In this document: in pieces, positions 63,730-64,000 of the stretch | Position numbering within the stretch: the stretch's first letter is position 1 | Layout of the letters: every line of letters begins with the position of its first letter | Origin: Blautia sp. | GTDB lineage: Bacteria > Bacillota > Clostridia > Lachnospirales > Lachnospiraceae | DNA length: 64,000 nucleotides | Direction: 5' to 3' | Assembly (NCBI GenBank): GCA_023664455.1 | Contig: JAMPFM010000001.1 | Location: 396,646-460,645, forward strand | Notes under the pieces: generated by a model | Told to the model about the DNA's origin: nothing | Seen by the model: the letters and a program-made list of their open reading frames with translations, nothing else | Database searches by the model: none | Position numbers and translations under genes: made by a program

Positions 63730-64000
63730 TTAATCTATCTGCATGATTTTACGTCTAAAAGTATATTGCAAAGCAAATGCAGAGATGGCAGCCGCACCCA
63801 GAACAACCCAGATACTTTCCTGATAATTTTCGCTGGCAGCAATCACAATCTGCCTGAGATAGATAAAAATAACCGAGCTTACAATCGTTACGGTGACAGA
63901 TTTTTTTATCATCCCCGCCACAAACGACCAAAGTCCCAGACAACAAAAAACAACCGTACTGGAAAATGCGGCGGATATCCAGTTTTTCAACACTTCTAAA
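63730..64000 (-). CDS. C-terminal part of a membrane protein, ABC-2-permease-like
   Basis: At the window edge. The frame is open through position 64000 (LEV upstream of the GTG at 63993), so the start lies beyond the window and only about 90 residues are visible. Two or three hydrophobic helices (STVVFCCLGLWSFVAGM, VTIVSSVIFIYLRQIVIAA, ESIWVVLGAAAISAFALQY) and a basic end RRKIMQID. The final segment resembles the last helices of ABC-2-type permeases of lantibiotic or bacitracin exporters. Partial and uncertain. Confidence 0.5.
   Translation of the reverse strand, partial: LEVLKNWISAAFSSTVVFCCLGLWSFVAGMIKKSVTVTIVSSVIFIYLRQIVIAASENYQESIWVVLGAAAISAFALQYTFRRKIMQID

Overview
This 64 kb window looks like chromosomal DNA of an anaerobic, gut-type Clostridia, most likely a Lachnospiraceae (cluster XIVa) genome. 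The evidence is the gene content: a phosphate butyryltransferase/butyrate kinase pair, LL-diaminopimelate aminotransferase (dapL), a split purine end-pathway with an archaeal-type PurO, a T-box in front of aspS-gatCAB, an FMN riboswitch in front of ribU, a type I glutamine synthetase followed by an ANTAR protein, and several small families common in Lachnospiraceae. I saw no rRNA, prophage or CRISPR array.

Layout. 134-496: two tRNA-Ser genes with a consensus promoter. 493-8027: a minus-strand run of MATE, ispD, tsaD, a small membrane protein, rnz, a Cys-pair protein, rimI, tsaB, tsaE and a YcxB-like protein, which includes the tsaD/tsaB/tsaE genes for t6A tRNA modification. 8077-11776: a MacAB-like ABC efflux operon, with a 224-bp MITE-like element between its last gene and the probable terminator. 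11974-12678: an isolated plus-strand accessory locus, made of an OmpR-type direct repeat, a promoter, a PBECR3-like nuclease gene, a perfect consensus promoter and a compact terminated RNA with a four-way junction. 13078-16238: a chemoreceptor and ribU with its FMN riboswitch. 16288-21085: tex preceded by a PstI/BsuBI-like restriction-modification pair. 21201-23353: three plus-strand cell-surface or unknown genes. 23388-27073: prfB (with programmed frameshift) and secA. 27259-29487: ptb-buk. 29655-31330: a polysaccharide deacetylase lipoprotein, a 45-residue membrane peptide and hairpin-rich spacers. 31365-34873: purH (formyltransferase only), purO and guaB. 35560-40954: T-box, aspS, gatC, gatA, gatB. 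40993-45988: an ECF sigma factor, its probable anti-sigma factor, cardiolipin synthase and a VWA lipoprotein, arranged as one operon. 46087-49899: dapL, dapF and a second MATE pump, with a second MITE-like element between dapL and dapF. 50048-51253: an Rpn-family nuclease plus a relic of a second copy. 51577-54721: a LacI regulator, an ANTAR protein and glnA. 54787-64000: an FMN_bind-like membrane protein, nadE, hslO, a methyltransferase, a small multidrug exporter, hisC, a glycosyltransferase, an acyltransferase and the C-terminal part of a membrane protein cut by the window edge.

The core is ordinary housekeeping. The parts most worth following up are non-coding: the strongly promoted cloverleaf-like RNA at about 12541-12678 beside the PBECR3 gene, two MITE-like elements with flanking direct repeats (one with a solo end 11 kb away), hairpin clusters at 61973-62092 and downstream of buk, and a tandem 25-bp repeat that contains the stop codon of the glycosyltransferase.
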